Source: CAWUKT01 sp963923035
GTDB lineage: Bacteria; Bacteroidota; Bacteroidia; J057; JADKCL01
Direction of reading: 5' to 3'
Length of the DNA: 64,000 bases
Assembly (NCBI GenBank): GCA_963923035.1
Contig: CAWUKT010000023.1
Span: 1-64,000 of the forward strand
Shown piece after piece: positions 43,327 to 51,388 of the stretch; positions within the stretch are counted from its first letter, which is position 1, and each line of letters opens with the position of its first letter. The notes under the pieces are model-generated. The model did no database searches and was not told the DNA's origin. It saw nothing but the letters and a program-made list of their open reading frames with translations. The position numbers and the translations under genes were made by a program.

Positions 43327-44232
43327 TCAGGTTTGGATGGACTGGGAACCCGTCTCCTTCCTCTGTTCCGCCTCAAAATAAGCGGGGCGCCAGGTCAGGT
43401 CACCAAAGACGATCCGCCAACGGTCCCGCCATGTCCGGCATTTCCGCAGGTCTCGCCAGATATTCGCATACTCAATGAAATTGATTTTCAGCGGGTTGTT
43501 GGTATTGATGTTCTTGGTCAGACCGTACACGACCTTTTCCTCTTCCCGCTGAAACGTGCCAAACAGCTTGTCCCAAAGGATGAAAATCCCACCGTAATTC
43601 TTGTCCAGGTACTTTTCGTTCGACCCGTGGTGGACGCGGTGGACCGACGGCGTATTGAAGATTTCGTCGAGGATGCCCAGCTTCCCGATGCGCTCCGTAT
43701 GAATCCAAGACTGGAATTGGGCGACGAGGACCATGCCAATGATCGCCTGGAAAGGGGTGAATCCGACCAGGACCATCGGAACGAGGAAGATCCATTCGAT
43801 GGCGCTTTCGATGATGCTCAGGCGGAAGGCAATCGTCAGGTTATAGTCTTCCGACGAATGGTGGACGCTGTGGTTGGCCCACAAGATTCGGTTCTCGTGC
43901 TCGATCCGGTGCATCCAATAGTAGGAAAAGTCCGCCACCAGGATGGCCAGCGCCCAGGTCCACCCGTTGACGGGGATCGAGAGTGGAGTGAGCCATTGAA
44001 AGGGCAGCAGGCAGAGGATGCCAATCGTGCCGAAGAGAGTATTTTCCAGCAATTGGCCCAGGATAAAGATGACGAAATTGGCGCCGGAGTCTTTCCAGCG
44101 GCGTTTTTTCCGGGTGATCAGGTCCACCAGCGTCTCGATGGTCACAAGGGACATGTTGAAGATGAAGAACAGCCCTACGTATTGCATGATGGGGGCCTTT
44201 TCGTAGAGGTAGACAAATGCAGTCAGGTCCAT
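43327..44232 (-). CDS. Sterol desaturase / fatty acid hydroxylase family protein
   Basis: A 301-aa integral membrane di-iron enzyme. It carries the three histidine boxes: HRIEH, HSVHHSSEDYN (HxxHH) and VHRVHHGSN. About four membrane helices lie at the N-terminus and in the middle. Members insert hydroxyl groups or double bonds in sterols, carotenoids, alkylglycerols or acyl chains. It is the last gene of a likely unit with the 66-aa membrane protein and the AraC regulator upstream. Confidence 0.92.
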   Translation of the reverse strand: MDLTAFVYLYEKAPIMQYVGLFFIFNMSLVTIETLVDLITRKKRRWKDSGANFVIFILGQLLENTLFGTIGILCLLPFQWLTPLSIPVNGWTWALAILVADFSYYWMHRIEHENRILWANHSVHHSSEDYNLTIAFRLSIIESAIEWIFLVPMVLVGFTPFQAIIGMVLVAQFQSWIHTERIGKLGILDEIFNTPSVHRVHHGSNEKYLDKNYGGIFILWDKLFGTFQREEEKVVYGLTKNINTNNPLKINFIEYANIWRDLRKCRTWRDRWRIVFGDLTWRPAYFEAEQRKETGSQSIQT

Positions 44233-44281
44233 GGGCTAGTGTTTGGGGTTGGAAATGGGAAAAAGAGAATCGGGTCGGATT

Positions 44282-44482
44282 TCAGGCGACCGGGGTAGAT
44301 TTTTGGGGAATGAAATGGGAGAACCAGAGGAACCACAACAGGCCCGTGAGGGCCCACGCCGAGTGGGTGCCCTGGAAAAAGGAAATGACGGAGGGCAATT
44401 CGGCAAAGCCGATCAGCCCCAGGAATCCCAGGTACCAGAATCGGGAAAATTGACGGGTGGGGGAATGTGGTTCATTGCTCAT
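44282..44482 (-). CDS. Small membrane protein
   Basis: A 66-aa protein with two hydrophobic helices (about 17-35 and 42-58) and a polar N-terminus (MSNEPHSPTRQFSRFW). It sits between the AraC regulator and the desaturase-type gene with gaps of about 50 nt, all on one strand, which supports its being real. Function unknown. Confidence 0.6.
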   Translation of the reverse strand: MSNEPHSPTRQFSRFWYLGFLGLIGFAELPSVISFFQGTHSAWALTGLLWFLWFSHFIPQKSTPVA

Positions 44483-44534
44483 GAACCAAAAGAAGGGGAA
44501 CCGGAAGTGGGAAACTTGTCCGTTTTGGACAATG

Positions 44535-45395
44535 TTACTGGACGGGGATGTAAATCTCAGTCAGCAGATCGGCCGGAGCGGTGTCCTCCTCATCATTGAG
44601 GTAAAACTCGAGGATGGGGCCATCGTCCCACTCCAATTGAATGCCTTCCAACCAACTGCCGAAAATCCGGTGGTAGGTCTCCGCACTGGCCTCATGCGGG
44701 CCCTGGTGCATGAACTTCGCGTAGCGTTGACTCGGCAATAGCTTCACTTGAAACAAGCCTTGGGGGGCTACCGGCAAAGGCTTTTCGAGGACCAGGGCCA
44801 CATTGTAGCGACAATTGATTTTGTCGGTGATGTCTTCGTCGTCGAGAATTTCCGCCAGAAAAATGGAATTGGGGCGGATCAAATCTTGCCGGTCCACAAA
44901 GCTCAGGAATTTCTCCCAGGTCACCTTGATCCCCTCAAAATCGTCGTAAGGACCGTGGTATTCCAAACCCAACACGTACATGTCCGGCAGCACTTCGGTC
45001 TCAAAGGAAATGGGTTCCAGCTCTGCGAGCTGCCCTTCCGCTTTCCATTCCTCCAAATGAACGGAAAGGCTGGCTTTTCGGAAGGCCCTCGGCGAGCAAC
45101 CGAAGCGGCTCCGGAAGGCCTTGCTAAAGGCCGCCACCGCGCCAAACCCCACGTCCATAGCAATTTCAGAGATGCTCTCCTCCGAATAGCGCAGATACTG
45201 AGCCGCCAACTCCAAGCGCCGCCGCTTGATGTACTGCCCAATGGTCTCCTGCTGGAGCGCTTGAAAAATGCGGTTGATATTGCGGTAGGAATAATGACAG
45301 GCGGCTTCCAGCTGGGGAATCTGGATGTCCTCCTTGAAATGCGCCTCAATGAAGGAAACCAATTTCTTGTAGCGGTCAATTTGGGTTTCGTTCAT
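44535..45395 (-). CDS. AraC-family regulator with GyrI-like ligand-binding domain
   Basis: A 286-aa protein. The N-terminal 110 residues hold two helix-turn-helix motifs (IPQLEAACHYSYRNINRIFQ, and ISEIAMDVGFGAVAAFSKAF followed by RSRFGCSPRAFRKA). Residues about 125-286 form a GyrI/BmrR-type effector-binding domain (MYVLGLEYHGPYDDFEGI, LPSQRYAKFMHQGPHE, LEFYLND). Such Rob/SoxS-like fusions respond to small hydrophobic or cationic compounds. It probably controls the downstream genes at 44482-43327. Confidence 0.92.
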   Translation of the reverse strand: MNETQIDRYKKLVSFIEAHFKEDIQIPQLEAACHYSYRNINRIFQALQQETIGQYIKRRRLELAAQYLRYSEESISEIAMDVGFGAVAAFSKAFRSRFGCSPRAFRKASLSVHLEEWKAEGQLAELEPISFETEVLPDMYVLGLEYHGPYDDFEGIKVTWEKFLSFVDRQDLIRPNSIFLAEILDDEDITDKINCRYNVALVLEKPLPVAPQGLFQVKLLPSQRYAKFMHQGPHEASAETYHRIFGSWLEGIQLEWDDGPILEFYLNDEEDTAPADLLTEIYIPVQ

Positions 45396-45428
45396 GCCTG
45401 TTCCCTGGGTTGGTTTGCTTTTTTCCCA

Positions 45429-46559
45429 CTACGCCCCGGCTTCTACGATCAAATCCACGGCCTCCTGCCCGACCAGCGTCCCGATGGCGATCCCCATCCC
45501 GCCCAGGCGGACAGCTGCATGGACGTGGGGCGCGACAGCCTCCACGATCGGCGCCTTTGATTTCCCCACTCCCATGATTCCGGTCCACCGCTGGGCGACG
45601 AGAAAGACCTGCCCCGGCAGAATCCGGTCGTGCAACAACGTATCCAAGGCATCCTGAATTTTGGGACTCAGACCCTTTTGCGTCGTTCTTTCCCCCGCAA
45701 AATCCAGATTTCGGCCACCACCGAGGAGAATCCGTTCCCCTACATTGCGGAAATAGTAATAGCCTTCGTCCAGGTGGAAGGTGCCGCTAAGTTGGAGGCC
45801 GGGAATGGGATGCGTGATCAAGACCTGCGCCCGCGCGGGCTGGAGGTCCAGTTGGGGATAGAATTGGCGGGCAAATCCATTCGTAGCAACCAAACAGTGG
45901 CGCGCGAAAATGGCTCCCTCCGACGTGTTCACAATGACGCCCTTTTCCCGGGATTCCAGCTTTTCCGCCGCAATGCCATTCAGCACCCGCACTCCGCGGT
46001 GACGCGCCAGCTCCAACAGGCGCTGCATCATCATGCCCGTGTCGATTTGCCCTTCGCCCTGGATGCGGATGGCGCCGGCCATGCCCTGAAACTTGAATTC
46101 AGATGGATGCGGCCCCGGCCGATAGGGCTTCCAGCCCAGCACCGGCGCGATCATGTCGTTGAGCCGGTCCAATTCGTTGAGGGTGGCCTCGTACTGCGGG
46201 GCGGCCTCGTCCAGGAACAGCTCGTGGCTGCCCGGATCTTCGTAGCCGATCTCCCGATCGCCGAGGACGCGCTTCAGCGCGAGCAAGCCGCGCCAGCGGC
46301 GGTCCAGGGTCGCCAGGACCTGCTCAGGCGGATTGTGCTGGAGGTCATCCAACAGCTCTGTTGGGCTGCCAAAGCAGGCGAAACCCGCATTCTTGGTACT
46401 GGCGCCGGCCGGCAACGGCCCTGCTTCGAGGACGAGGACCTGGCGTCGGGGATGGCGGTGCGCGTACTCAATGGCCGCATTGAGCCCGACAATTCCGCTG
46501 CCTATGACCAGCAAGTCCGGTTGTCCAATGAAAGTAGACCGCTCCCAGTAACTCCACAT
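45429..46559 (-). CDS. FAD-dependent oxidoreductase (DAO family)
   Basis: A 376-aa flavoprotein. The dinucleotide-binding motif GSGIVGLNAAIEYAHRHP starts near residue 20, and the family's ASTKNAGFACFGS segment, VNTSEGAIFARHCLVATNG and the C-terminal GGMGIAIGTLVGQEAVDLI are present. DAO-family enzymes oxidise amines or amino acids such as glycine, sarcosine or proline; the substrate here is unknown. ATG at 46559. It may be cotranscribed with the AraC gene 33 nt downstream. Confidence 0.9.
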   Translation of the reverse strand: MWSYWERSTFIGQPDLLVIGSGIVGLNAAIEYAHRHPRRQVLVLEAGPLPAGASTKNAGFACFGSPTELLDDLQHNPPEQVLATLDRRWRGLLALKRVLGDREIGYEDPGSHELFLDEAAPQYEATLNELDRLNDMIAPVLGWKPYRPGPHPSEFKFQGMAGAIRIQGEGQIDTGMMMQRLLELARHRGVRVLNGIAAEKLESREKGVIVNTSEGAIFARHCLVATNGFARQFYPQLDLQPARAQVLITHPIPGLQLSGTFHLDEGYYYFRNVGERILLGGGRNLDFAGERTTQKGLSPKIQDALDTLLHDRILPGQVFLVAQRWTGIMGVGKSKAPIVEAVAPHVHAAVRLGGMGIAIGTLVGQEAVDLIVEAGA

Positions 46560-46598
46560 GGCGTTTTTTCGTTGTACAATTAGAAATAAATTGCTCCC

Positions 46599-46694
46599 AT
46601 GAACCGCGACCCGATGCAACTCATTTACCTCATTGCCCTCCTCGGCACCCTGATCGCATTGTACTTTGGGAGGCGTCGGCCGCCCAAAAAGTAG
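46599..46694 (+). CDS. 31-aa single-helix membrane microprotein
   Basis: A 31-codon frame (ATG 46599, TAG 46692-46694) encodes MNRDPMQLIYLIALLGTLIA followed by LYFGRRRPPKK: one membrane helix (about 7-23) with a strongly basic C-terminus, the classic plan of a bacterial membrane microprotein. It fills nearly all of the gap between the FAD gene and the CarD-like gene. There is no homology evidence, so it is tentative. Confidence 0.5.
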   Translation: MNRDPMQLIYLIALLGTLIALYFGRRRPPKK

Positions 46695-46696
46695 CC

Positions 46697-47233
46697 TTAG
46701 CGGGAGCTTTCGCCCCGGAACTGGTCGTCCCGGTTCTTGAACAGCACGTTGAACGTCGTCAGGGACCCGTAAATCCGGGTGATATACTGTTGCAACCCGA
46801 CTTTATCTTCATCCGAAAGTCCTTTGTGCGCATTGATCCGTTGCTCCATCACCCGGAGCCGGTCGCGCAGCATCACGATCTTGTGGAAGAACGTTTCGAC
46901 CGGAATTTCTTTGGATTTTTGCCCTTCATCCGCCGGCTTCAGGACCAGGGTCCCTCCTTTCCAGCGATCTCCCAACGGCACCAATTCAGTCACATCACTC
47001 CATTTCCGCAGTATTTTCGTCAAGAGCAATTCTACATCCAACAAGCTCACCCCATCTTCATCCGGATCGACCCGCTCAATCAATTTGATTGCCGGATCAT
47101 TCTTGGGAAGGTCGACTTCACCTTCCTCGATGAACATGATGGTATAGGTCATGCTGTTGATTTGGATAACCACGCCTTTCCCGTAGTCCTCATGCGCGAT
47201 TCGGGAACCAATTCCCAGATAGCCTGCACTCAT
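46697..47233 (-). CDS. Conserved hypothetical protein with CarD/SH3-like N-terminus
   Basis: A 178-aa protein. The N-terminal 60 residues (GIGSRIAHEDYGKGVVIQIN and TYTIMFIEEGEVDLP) have the pattern of a small SH3/KOW-like barrel as in CarD-type or UvrD C-terminal modules. The rest is helical (LLTKILRKWSDV, FFHKIVMLRDRLRVMEQRI). It may contact RNA polymerase or another large complex; this is inference. ATG at 47233. Divergent from purK, with 108 nt between them. Confidence 0.72.
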   Translation of the reverse strand: MSAGYLGIGSRIAHEDYGKGVVIQINSMTYTIMFIEEGEVDLPKNDPAIKLIERVDPDEDGVSLLDVELLLTKILRKWSDVTELVPLGDRWKGGTLVLKPADEGQKSKEIPVETFFHKIVMLRDRLRVMEQRINAHKGLSDEDKVGLQQYITRIYGSLTTFNVLFKNRDDQFRGESSR

Positions 47234-47306
47234 ATTTTTATCTTGTTGATAGGATTGGGGGATGAATATAAAGGGAATTCGGGAAAAATCAGTGGCCACA
47301 GGGAAA

Positions 47307-47337
47307 TTGCGCCTTTCCCATTATGAGAGTAGATTTG
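47307..47337 (+). promoter_or_regulatory. purK promoter, giving a leaderless or near-leaderless mRNA
   Basis: TTG (47307-47309), 20 nt, TAGATTTG (47330-47337): an exact Bacteroidota promoter. Transcription should start about 5-7 nt after the -7 element, that is at or within a few nt of the purK ATG (47342). Confidence 0.75.
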
Positions 47338-47341
47338 CAGC

Positions 47342-48496
47342 ATGTCTTACTTCTCTTCGAATTTCTTACTGGGCATACTGGGGGGTGGTCAGTTGGGGAA
47401 AATGATCCTTCAGGAAACCTCTCGTATGGACATCCAGACCGCCGTGTTGGATCCGTCCAGCTTTTCTCCCTGCAAAGGCCGGGCCCAGGTCTTCGAGGTC
47501 GGTGACCTCAAGGACTTTGACACGGTCTACCGCTTCGGAAAGATGTGCCAGGTCCTCACCATTGAGATCGAACACGTCAATGTGGACGCGATGGCCCGTC
47601 TCGAATCGGAAGGCATCAAGGTATATCCTTCCTCCCAAACCCTGCGCACCATCCAGGACAAGCGGGTCCAGAAGGAGTTTTATGCCGCCCACGACATTCC
47701 CACGAGCCCATTTTTCACCTACGACACCAAGGCTGAATTGCTTCAAAAGGAATTGGAATTTCCCTGTGTGCAGAAGTTGGCGACCCAGGGCTACGATGGC
47801 CGGGGCGTGAATGTGCTGCGGAGTCGGGAGGATGTGGAAGAATTGCCGGACGGTCCCGGGTTGATTGAGGCGTTTGTGGGAGAAATGAAAGAAGTATCGG
47901 TGATTGTGGCCCGCCGTCCCAGCGGCGAAACGATTGCTTTTCCCCCCGTGGAAATGGAATTCCACCCCACCGCCAACCTCGTAGAATTCCTCATCAGCCC
48001 CACCACCCTCAACGATGCCGAAGTCCAGTTGGCGACCGACATTGCGATGAAGGTGGCGGAAAAAATTGACCTGGTGGGTATTCTGGCGGTGGAAATGTTT
48101 GTGACCCAAGACGGCAAGGTGCTGGTCAATGAATCGGCGCCCCGTCCCCACAACAGTGGCCACCACACCATCGAAAGCAATTATACCAGCCAATACGAAC
48201 AGCATGTTCGCGCCATCCTCGACCTACCGCTCGGATCGGTTGCTCCTCGTTCGGCCGCCGTCATGGTGAATCTGCTCGGCGAAGCAGGGCAGACCGGATT
48301 TGTCCACTACCAGGGCATCGAGGATGTCCTCGGATTGGAAGGGGTCTATGTGCACATCTACGGTAAAAAACAGACCCGGCCCTTCCGGAAGATGGGGCAC
48401 GTGACCATTGTGGCGGATGACCTGGCCGCCGCCAAAGCCAAAGCCCAGGTCGTCAAAGAAAAATTGAAAGTCGTCGCATGGAACAACCCCGCGTAG
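47342..48496 (+). CDS. purK: 5-(carboxyamino)imidazole ribonucleotide synthase
   Basis: A 384-aa ATP-grasp enzyme that carboxylates AIR to N5-CAIR with ATP and bicarbonate in purine synthesis. It has the N-terminal ILGGGQLGKM, the ATP-binding VQKLATQGYDGRG and IEAFVGEMKEVSVIVAR, and the active-site loop VNESAPRPHNSGHHTIE. It is followed by purE with a 19-nt overlap, the standard operon. The ATG at 47342 leaves about 12 residues before the Rossmann motif, slightly long for the family. A promoter ends only 4 nt before it. Confidence 0.95.
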   Translation: MSYFSSNFLLGILGGGQLGKMILQETSRMDIQTAVLDPSSFSPCKGRAQVFEVGDLKDFDTVYRFGKMCQVLTIEIEHVNVDAMARLESEGIKVYPSSQTLRTIQDKRVQKEFYAAHDIPTSPFFTYDTKAELLQKELEFPCVQKLATQGYDGRGVNVLRSREDVEELPDGPGLIEAFVGEMKEVSVIVARRPSGETIAFPPVEMEFHPTANLVEFLISPTTLNDAEVQLATDIAMKVAEKIDLVGILAVEMFVTQDGKVLVNESAPRPHNSGHHTIESNYTSQYEQHVRAILDLPLGSVAPRSAAVMVNLLGEAGQTGFVHYQGIEDVLGLEGVYVHIYGKKQTRPFRKMGHVTIVADDLAAAKAKAQVVKEKLKVVAWNNPA

Positions 48497-48996
48497 GCAT
48501 CATCATGGGCAGCACCTCCGACCTGCGGGTCATGCAGGCTGCCGCCGACATCCTCGAACAACTCGAGGTTCCCTTCGAACTGACCATCGTCTCGGCGCAC
48601 CGGACCCCGGAGCGCCTGATGGAATATGGCAGTACCGCCCGCGAACGTGGCCTGCAGGTGATTATCGCCGGCGCTGGTGGCGCGGCTCACTTGCCGGGCA
48701 TGATCGCCAGTGTGACGCCGCTTCCGGTCATTGGGGTGCCGGTCAAGGCCTCCATCTCGATGGACGGATGGGACTCGGTCTTGAGCATCTTGCAGATGCC
48801 GGGCGGCGTCCCGGTCGCCACGGTCGCCCTCGACAATGCGAAAAACGCGGGGATTCTCGCCGCGCAGATCCTTGGGGCGGGTGATCCCGCAGTTTTGGAC
48901 CGCGTAGCGGCCTACAAAGAGGGCTTGAAAGACAAAGTGATCAAAGGCGCGGAAGAAGTCGAACGCCTCGGTTGGCGGGGGTATTTGGGGAAGTAA
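48478..48996 (+). CDS. purE: N5-carboxyaminoimidazole ribonucleotide mutase
   Basis: A 172-aa class I PurE that moves the carboxyl group of N5-CAIR to give CAIR. It carries the substrate loop IIMGSTSDLRVM, SAHRTPERL with the active-site His, AGAGGAAHLPGMIAS, and GVPVKASISMDGWDSVLSILQMPGGVPVATV. The length is typical. It overlaps purK, so the two are translationally coupled. Confidence 0.96.
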   Translation: MEQPRVGIIMGSTSDLRVMQAAADILEQLEVPFELTIVSAHRTPERLMEYGSTARERGLQVIIAGAGGAAHLPGMIASVTPLPVIGVPVKASISMDGWDSVLSILQMPGGVPVATVALDNAKNAGILAAQILGAGDPAVLDRVAAYKEGLKDKVIKGAEEVERLGWRGYLGK

Positions 48997-49005
48997 ACTC
49001 GTTTA

Positions 49006-49209
49006 CTACCTGTACTGGGTAAAATCTTCTAAGGGTTCGTCAAAATCCTTTGACATCTGAATTAAGCCTTTCGCCAAACCTGACATCCTTGGCTGGATGA
49101 AGCAAAAGGAAATATGTTTTTGCCCTCTCCTTTCGAACCAGCTCTCCATTTCCCTTCCAGTTTGCCAATACAAAAAAAGGCTCAACTTCTTTTTAATATC
49201 TGTATCCAT
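49006..49209 (-). CDS. Possible DUF2281-like antitoxin, orphan
   Basis: A 67-aa frame ending in GLAKGLIQMSKDFDEPLEDFTQY, which matches the conserved C-terminal tail of DUF2281/VapB-type antitoxins (GS-KGLI-MS-DFD-PLEDF-EY). The N-terminal half (DIKKKLSLFLYWQTGREMESWFERRG) is only loosely like the family. No PIN or other toxin gene is adjacent. The local sequence is A+T-rich compared with purE and the SDR gene, suggesting a transferred remnant. Confidence 0.5.
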   Translation of the reverse strand: MDTDIKKKLSLFLYWQTGREMESWFERRGQKHISFCFIQPRMSGLAKGLIQMSKDFDEPLEDFTQYR

Positions 49210-49258
49210 TGGATTTTGAAAGAAGACAATCGGATAAAAATTACTTGTGCAATATAAG

Positions 49259-49290
49259 AAGGGAAACCCGTCGCCGGATTTCCCTTTTTT
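49259..49290. terminator. Terminator of the SDR gene, possibly bidirectional
   Basis: AAGGGAAA (49259-49266) pairs with TTTCCCTT (49279-49286), with CCG/CGG extending the stem. TTTTTT follows on the plus strand and TTCTTATATTG on the minus strand. It lies 74 nt past the end of the minus-strand SDR gene. Confidence 0.75.
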
Positions 49291-49363
49291 ATTCCATCCT
49301 TACAAATCAAAAACAGATGGATTTTGGGTGGAGGTCCTCAAACCTCTACCATCACGCAGTGTC

Positions 49364-50182
49364 TCAGTTGAGGCCGGAAAAATCGCGGATGACGTTGTAA
49401 AAACTACCATCATCCATGCTGTAACGGGCGTCGAGTAATTGTTGGGCGTCGGCGCCGGCAATGTAGCGCATCTGGCTCTTGCCATCGGTGCTGGCTTCGT
49501 AGATGACCTCGGCTACCAGAGAAGCAGGACTCGCCTGGTTGGAGGTCTCGGCGAATACCGCCATGATTTTTTCCATGATCGGAGCGTACTCGGTCAGTTC
49601 GGGATTGTGCTGCATGTCCAGGGAGCGGCTGCCGAAATCGGTCGCAATCGCGCCGGGCTCGATGAGCTTTACGCCAATTCCAATCGGTGCCAACTCGTAT
49701 TGGAGGGATTCGGTAAAGCCTTCCACGGCCCACTTCGTGGCGTGGTAAGGCGAGATCACCGGGAAGGTGATCCGGCCCCCAACTGAACTCACGTTCAGGA
49801 TCAAGCCGGACTTGTTCGCGCGGAAATGGGGAAGGACGGCACGGGTCACGTCCATCAGACCGAAGACGTTTACGTCAAATTGGCGCTGGATGGATTCGCG
49901 GGAAATAGACTCAAACGTGCCCATGAGGCCGTAACCGGCATTGTTCAGGAGGACGTCGATCTGACCGAAGCGCTCAAGTCCGGCGTCGATGGCGGTCTGG
50001 ATGGAATCGTGGTCCTGCACATCGAGTCGGGTGACGAGGACATTGTCCAGTTCATTCAGTTCAGTTTCATTCTCGGGGCGGCGCATGGTAGCAATAACGT
50101 TCCAACCTTGCTCGTGAAAGTACTTAGCGGTGGCTTTGCCGATTCCCGTGCTGGAACCGGTGATGAGAATTGTTTGTGACAT
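49364..50182 (-). CDS. Short-chain dehydrogenase/reductase
   Basis: A 272-aa classical SDR: the NAD(P) motif TGSSTGIGKATA (7-18), NNAGYG, the catalytic Ser (LNVSSVGGR) and Tyr-x3-Lys (YHATKWA), and a C-terminal substrate loop typical of retinol-dehydrogenase-like SDRs. RRPEN after the second strand suggests NADP preference. The substrate is unknown. Confidence 0.93.
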   Translation of the reverse strand: MSQTILITGSSTGIGKATAKYFHEQGWNVIATMRRPENETELNELDNVLVTRLDVQDHDSIQTAIDAGLERFGQIDVLLNNAGYGLMGTFESISRESIQRQFDVNVFGLMDVTRAVLPHFRANKSGLILNVSSVGGRITFPVISPYHATKWAVEGFTESLQYELAPIGIGVKLIEPGAIATDFGSRSLDMQHNPELTEYAPIMEKIMAVFAETSNQASPASLVAEVIYEASTDGKSQMRYIAGADAQQLLDARYSMDDGSFYNVIRDFSGLN

Positions 50183-50367
50183 GAGATCTTGAGGTAATTA
50201 TTTAATTGGATATCGCTGGCACCAGGAACTGAATGTGGGAGCTTTTTCACGGCAGCAATTCAAGCCCCTGATGTCAACCTTTTGTTTTTGCTTTGATACA
50301 AAGGACGCCTATTCTTTTCCACTTTTTTAACACCAAGTCCAGAAGGCGTAACACATTTTACTTTTTC

Positions 50368-51384
50368 CTACATCACGAATCCATCCTTCGATCCAATGGG
50401 CTCCGGCAATTCGGTTTCACCCAGCATTTCCCGCAGGTCAATCTCGATCGTCCGCGTCAGAGAGGTCATGGGCGTGTCAAATGCGAGGTTCTCAAAGGGG
50501 TTCTCGGCGTAGTCGCCGACCTTTTCCATGAACCAAAACACCCAGCCAATCAGGACGGTGAAGGGAATCGTACCGTAGACCATGGCGTCGTTGAAGCCGG
50601 TAAAGGTCGACAGGAGGCCAAAGGGAAGCAGTACGATGAGGATGATGACGAAATACATGCTGGTGCTCGCGTACTGGCGGGGCAAAGGGTAATTTTTGAT
50701 CCGCTCGCATTTGCCCTGGTGGGTATAGAACAGGGCGAGCATCTTCTGCATCTCCATGTGGCGGAAGTCGTCGATCAGTCCCTTACGCTTGAGCTTTCGA
50801 AGCTGGTCGGACTGATTTCCAATGAGCTGGGTCGCAGTATTTTTCATCCCCAGCACCTGTTTCGCTTCATCTTCCTCCAAAAAATCCCGCAACTCGGCGT
50901 CGGGTTCCTTCGACGGAAACAACCCATTGATATAGGCCCGGTAGCGCTTGTTCAGGGCCCGGTCGTGTTCCCATTCCTTCCGCACCCGCAGTTGGCGCTT
51001 CAATCGGTACAGCCAGGCGATGTGCCGGTACATCAACTGCTGGTGGTTCTTTTTCAGTTCGCCTTCCCCCACCTCCGTTTCCGCATACTCATCCGTCACA
51101 AAATCCTTCACCATGATGCCCCAGGTGCGGCTGTCGTTCACGATGGCACCCCAGATTTTCCGGGCTTCCCAGGCCCGGTCATAAGCCGAGCTGTTCTTAA
51201 AGCCCAGGTAAAACGCCACGGCAATCCCCATGAGCGTCATCGGGACCCAGGGTATTTTCAAATACTCCAGGTCGAAATGCAGGTACAGGGAAACCACCAC
51301 CCCAGAGTAGATGGCCAGCATGAGCCACATTTTCCATGAGTAGCGGGCAATGGAAATGGGCTTGAAAATCCGGGTCGTATACAT
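50368..51384 (-). CDS. Bestrophin family ion channel
   Basis: A 338-aa membrane protein of the bestrophin/UPF0187 family. It has the N-terminal WKMWLMLAIYSGVVVSLYL, the signature GFKNSSAYDRAWEARKIWGAIVNDSR, two central helices (STSMYFVIILIVLLPFGLLS and IPFTVLIGWVFWFMEKVG), and ENPFENLAFDTPMTSLTRTIEIDL. Prokaryotic members form pentameric anion- or cation-conducting channels. It is transcribed 4 nt after the AraC gene. Confidence 0.93.
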   Translation of the reverse strand: MYTTRIFKPISIARYSWKMWLMLAIYSGVVVSLYLHFDLEYLKIPWVPMTLMGIAVAFYLGFKNSSAYDRAWEARKIWGAIVNDSRTWGIMVKDFVTDEYAETEVGEGELKKNHQQLMYRHIAWLYRLKRQLRVRKEWEHDRALNKRYRAYINGLFPSKEPDAELRDFLEEDEAKQVLGMKNTATQLIGNQSDQLRKLKRKGLIDDFRHMEMQKMLALFYTHQGKCERIKNYPLPRQYASTSMYFVIILIVLLPFGLLSTFTGFNDAMVYGTIPFTVLIGWVFWFMEKVGDYAENPFENLAFDTPMTSLTRTIEIDLREMLGETELPEPIGSKDGFVM

Positions 51385-51388
51385 AGCG

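Noticed and set aside
41924..43327. 467-aa minus-strand open frame opposite the radical SAM gene
   Set aside because: The plus strand encodes a complete radical SAM protein; the antisense frame has no recognisable domain.
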